This document shows, in pieces, positions 63,052 to 64,000 of a stretch of 64,000 bases of DNA. The stretch is from contig NZ_MASN01000040.1 in the NCBI RefSeq assembly GCF_001861355.1, positions 62,001-126,000 on the forward strand, in the 5' to 3' direction. The DNA is from Natrialba sp. SSL1 (GTDB lineage: Archaea > Halobacteriota > Halobacteria > Halobacteriales > Natrialbaceae). Position 1 is the stretch's first letter. Each line of letters starts with the position of its first letter. The notes under the pieces were generated by a model. It did no database searches, was not told where the DNA came from, and saw only the letters and a list, made by a program, of their open reading frames with translations. Position numbers and translations under genes: made by a program.

Positions 63052-63350
63052 CGGCCATCACGAGCGCAGTGGGTAGGTTGGTGGAGGCCGTCGGCGCTCG
63101 GGGCGCTCGGCCTCGACTGTCGCGCGATCGCGCCGGGGGTCGTCGACAGCGGCTGCGCGTGTTCACTCATCCGGAAGCCATCGGTCCGGGACGGCTTTTG
63201 TTATGCCCGCCGTAGCACGCGTAACACGGTTTTGGCCGAGACTAACGCGACATTCCCCGCGAGCCAGGCGACCGTCGTTCAGGCACAATATGAGATTAGC
63301 TGCGTGAACGACCGGCATTCCAAAAGCGGGCGATTGCCGTACTCCGGGAC
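63052..63350. other. Divergent promoter region of the ebo-like genes
   Basis: About 300 bases between the minus-strand operon and the plus-strand TatD-like gene. The first half is GC-rich; AATATGAGATTAG around 63288-63300 is the most AT-rich patch and may serve the plus-strand gene. No gene is supported. Confidence 0.45.
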
Positions 63351-64000
63351 ATGCGCATTATCGACCCCCACATGCACATGGTGTCGCGCGCGGCCGACGA
63401 CTACAGGCGGGCGCGACGCGCGGGCATCGAGTGCTGTATCGAGCCGGCCTTCTGGAGCGGGCAGGACAAACAGCACGCGGGCGCGTTCTTCGATTATTTC
63501 GAGCAGATCATCGAACACGAGACCGACCGCGCAGAGCGGACGGCCAACATGGACCACTACGTGACGATCGGCCTCGAGCCCAAGGAGGCGAACTACCGGG
63601 AGATGGCCGAGGAAGTTCTCGAGCGCATTCCGGAGTATCTCGACCGCGATCCGGTCGTCGGCGTCGGCGAAATCGGTTTCGACCAGGTCACCGACGACGA
63701 AGAGTGGGCGTTCCGCGAGCAACTCGAGATCGCCGAGGATCGCGAACTGCCCGTCATCGTCCACACCCCCCACACCGACAAGCCGGCCGGCACCGAGCGC
63801 ATCGTCAAGATCATCGAGGAGATGGGCGTCACTCAGGACCGAATCATCATCGACCACAACACCGAGAACACGATCGATATCGCTGCACAGACCGACTGCT
63901 GGATCGGCTTCACCCTCTACCCCGGCAAGATCGAGGCCGACGCCGCAATCGACCTGTTAGAGGAGTACGGCACCGACAACATGATCTTCAACAGCGCCGC
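63351..64000 (+). CDS. EboB-like TatD-family metal-dependent hydrolase (3' end missing)
   Basis: The frame is open from the ATG at 63351 to the window edge (216 codons). The start MRIIDPHMHMVSRAADDYRR holds the HxH metal site. GIECCIEPAFWSGQDKQHAG, TIGLEPKEANYREMAEEVL, VVGVGEIGFDQV (Glu), VIVHTPHTDKPAGT (His) and IIDHNTENTIDIA (His) follow. This set matches the TatD-type hydrolase EboB of bacterial ebo clusters rather than DNase TatD. It is divergent from the EboF-like/inositol-phosphate operon. Confidence 0.85.
   Translation, partial: MRIIDPHMHMVSRAADDYRRARRAGIECCIEPAFWSGQDKQHAGAFFDYFEQIIEHETDRAERTANMDHYVTIGLEPKEANYREMAEEVLERIPEYLDRDPVVGVGEIGFDQVTDDEEWAFREQLEIAEDRELPVIVHTPHTDKPAGTERIVKIIEEMGVTQDRIIIDHNTENTIDIAAQTDCWIGFTLYPGKIEADAAIDLLEEYGTDNMIFNSA

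Overview
The window is a stretch of a haloarchaeal chromosome, most like the Natrialba/Haloterrigena/Natrinema group. The evidence is high GC, strongly acidic proteins with D/E/T-rich tails, leaderless archaeal promoters (TATA boxes about 25-35 bases before ATG/GTG), Tat signals on nearly all exported proteins, an archaeal box C/D RNP pair (Nop5-fibrillarin), RfcL, a form III RuBisCO and haloarchaeal GfcR and GshA. No IS element, CRISPR array or prophage was seen. One RNA gene is present: tRNA-Glu(UUC).

Layout. 1-3.1 kb: end of an amino-acid permease fused to Usp domains, then nop5-flpA. 3.2-15.1 kb: a potassium and stress island. It holds a PQQ-propeller lipoprotein, a minus-strand unit (permease-Usp fusion, TrkA, TrkH), and a divergent plus-strand unit (Usp, short TrkA, a frameshifted TrkH, a second Usp, a newly noticed 49-aa Cys-rich protein, and an HTH-RCK_C regulator). 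RCK_C domains recur in transporter subunits and regulator, suggesting a shared signal. 15.3-25.6 kb: mixed housekeeping genes (acyl-CoA synthetase, gshA, acidic lipoprotein, gfcR, two HAD hydrolases, panB, alpha/beta hydrolase, NYN protein). 25.9-30 kb: two tandem halolysin-type Tat subtilases. 30.3-38.2 kb: gcvT-gcvH without gcvP, a GIDE-like membrane protein without a RING finger, HTH regulators with small membrane partners, a CinA-domain protein, a degenerate M48 protease homologue and a VapBC-like pair. 38.3-49.6 kb: rfcL, a BioF-like enzyme, form III RuBisCO, an orphan DNA methyltransferase, sucCD and a UbiA prenyltransferase. 51-56.4 kb: a quinoprotein locus with a cupredoxin-sugar dehydrogenase fusion facing a signal-less PQQ dehydrogenase and its Tat-signal partner. 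56.8-59.7 kb: a small HTH protein and a kinase-response regulator pair. 60.2 kb to the end: an ebo-like cluster (phosphodiesterase, inositol-3-phosphate synthase family protein, divergent EboB/TatD-like hydrolase running off the window).

The points most worth pursuing are the ebo-like cluster in an archaeon, the quinoprotein locus with possible piggy-back Tat export, a strongly over-represented octamer palindrome ACTCGAGT that resembles a HIP1-type genome word, the small Cys-rich gene coupled to a Usp gene, short leader ORFs before both stand-alone Usp genes, and the frameshifted TrkH. All family calls come from reading motifs; no database search was run.
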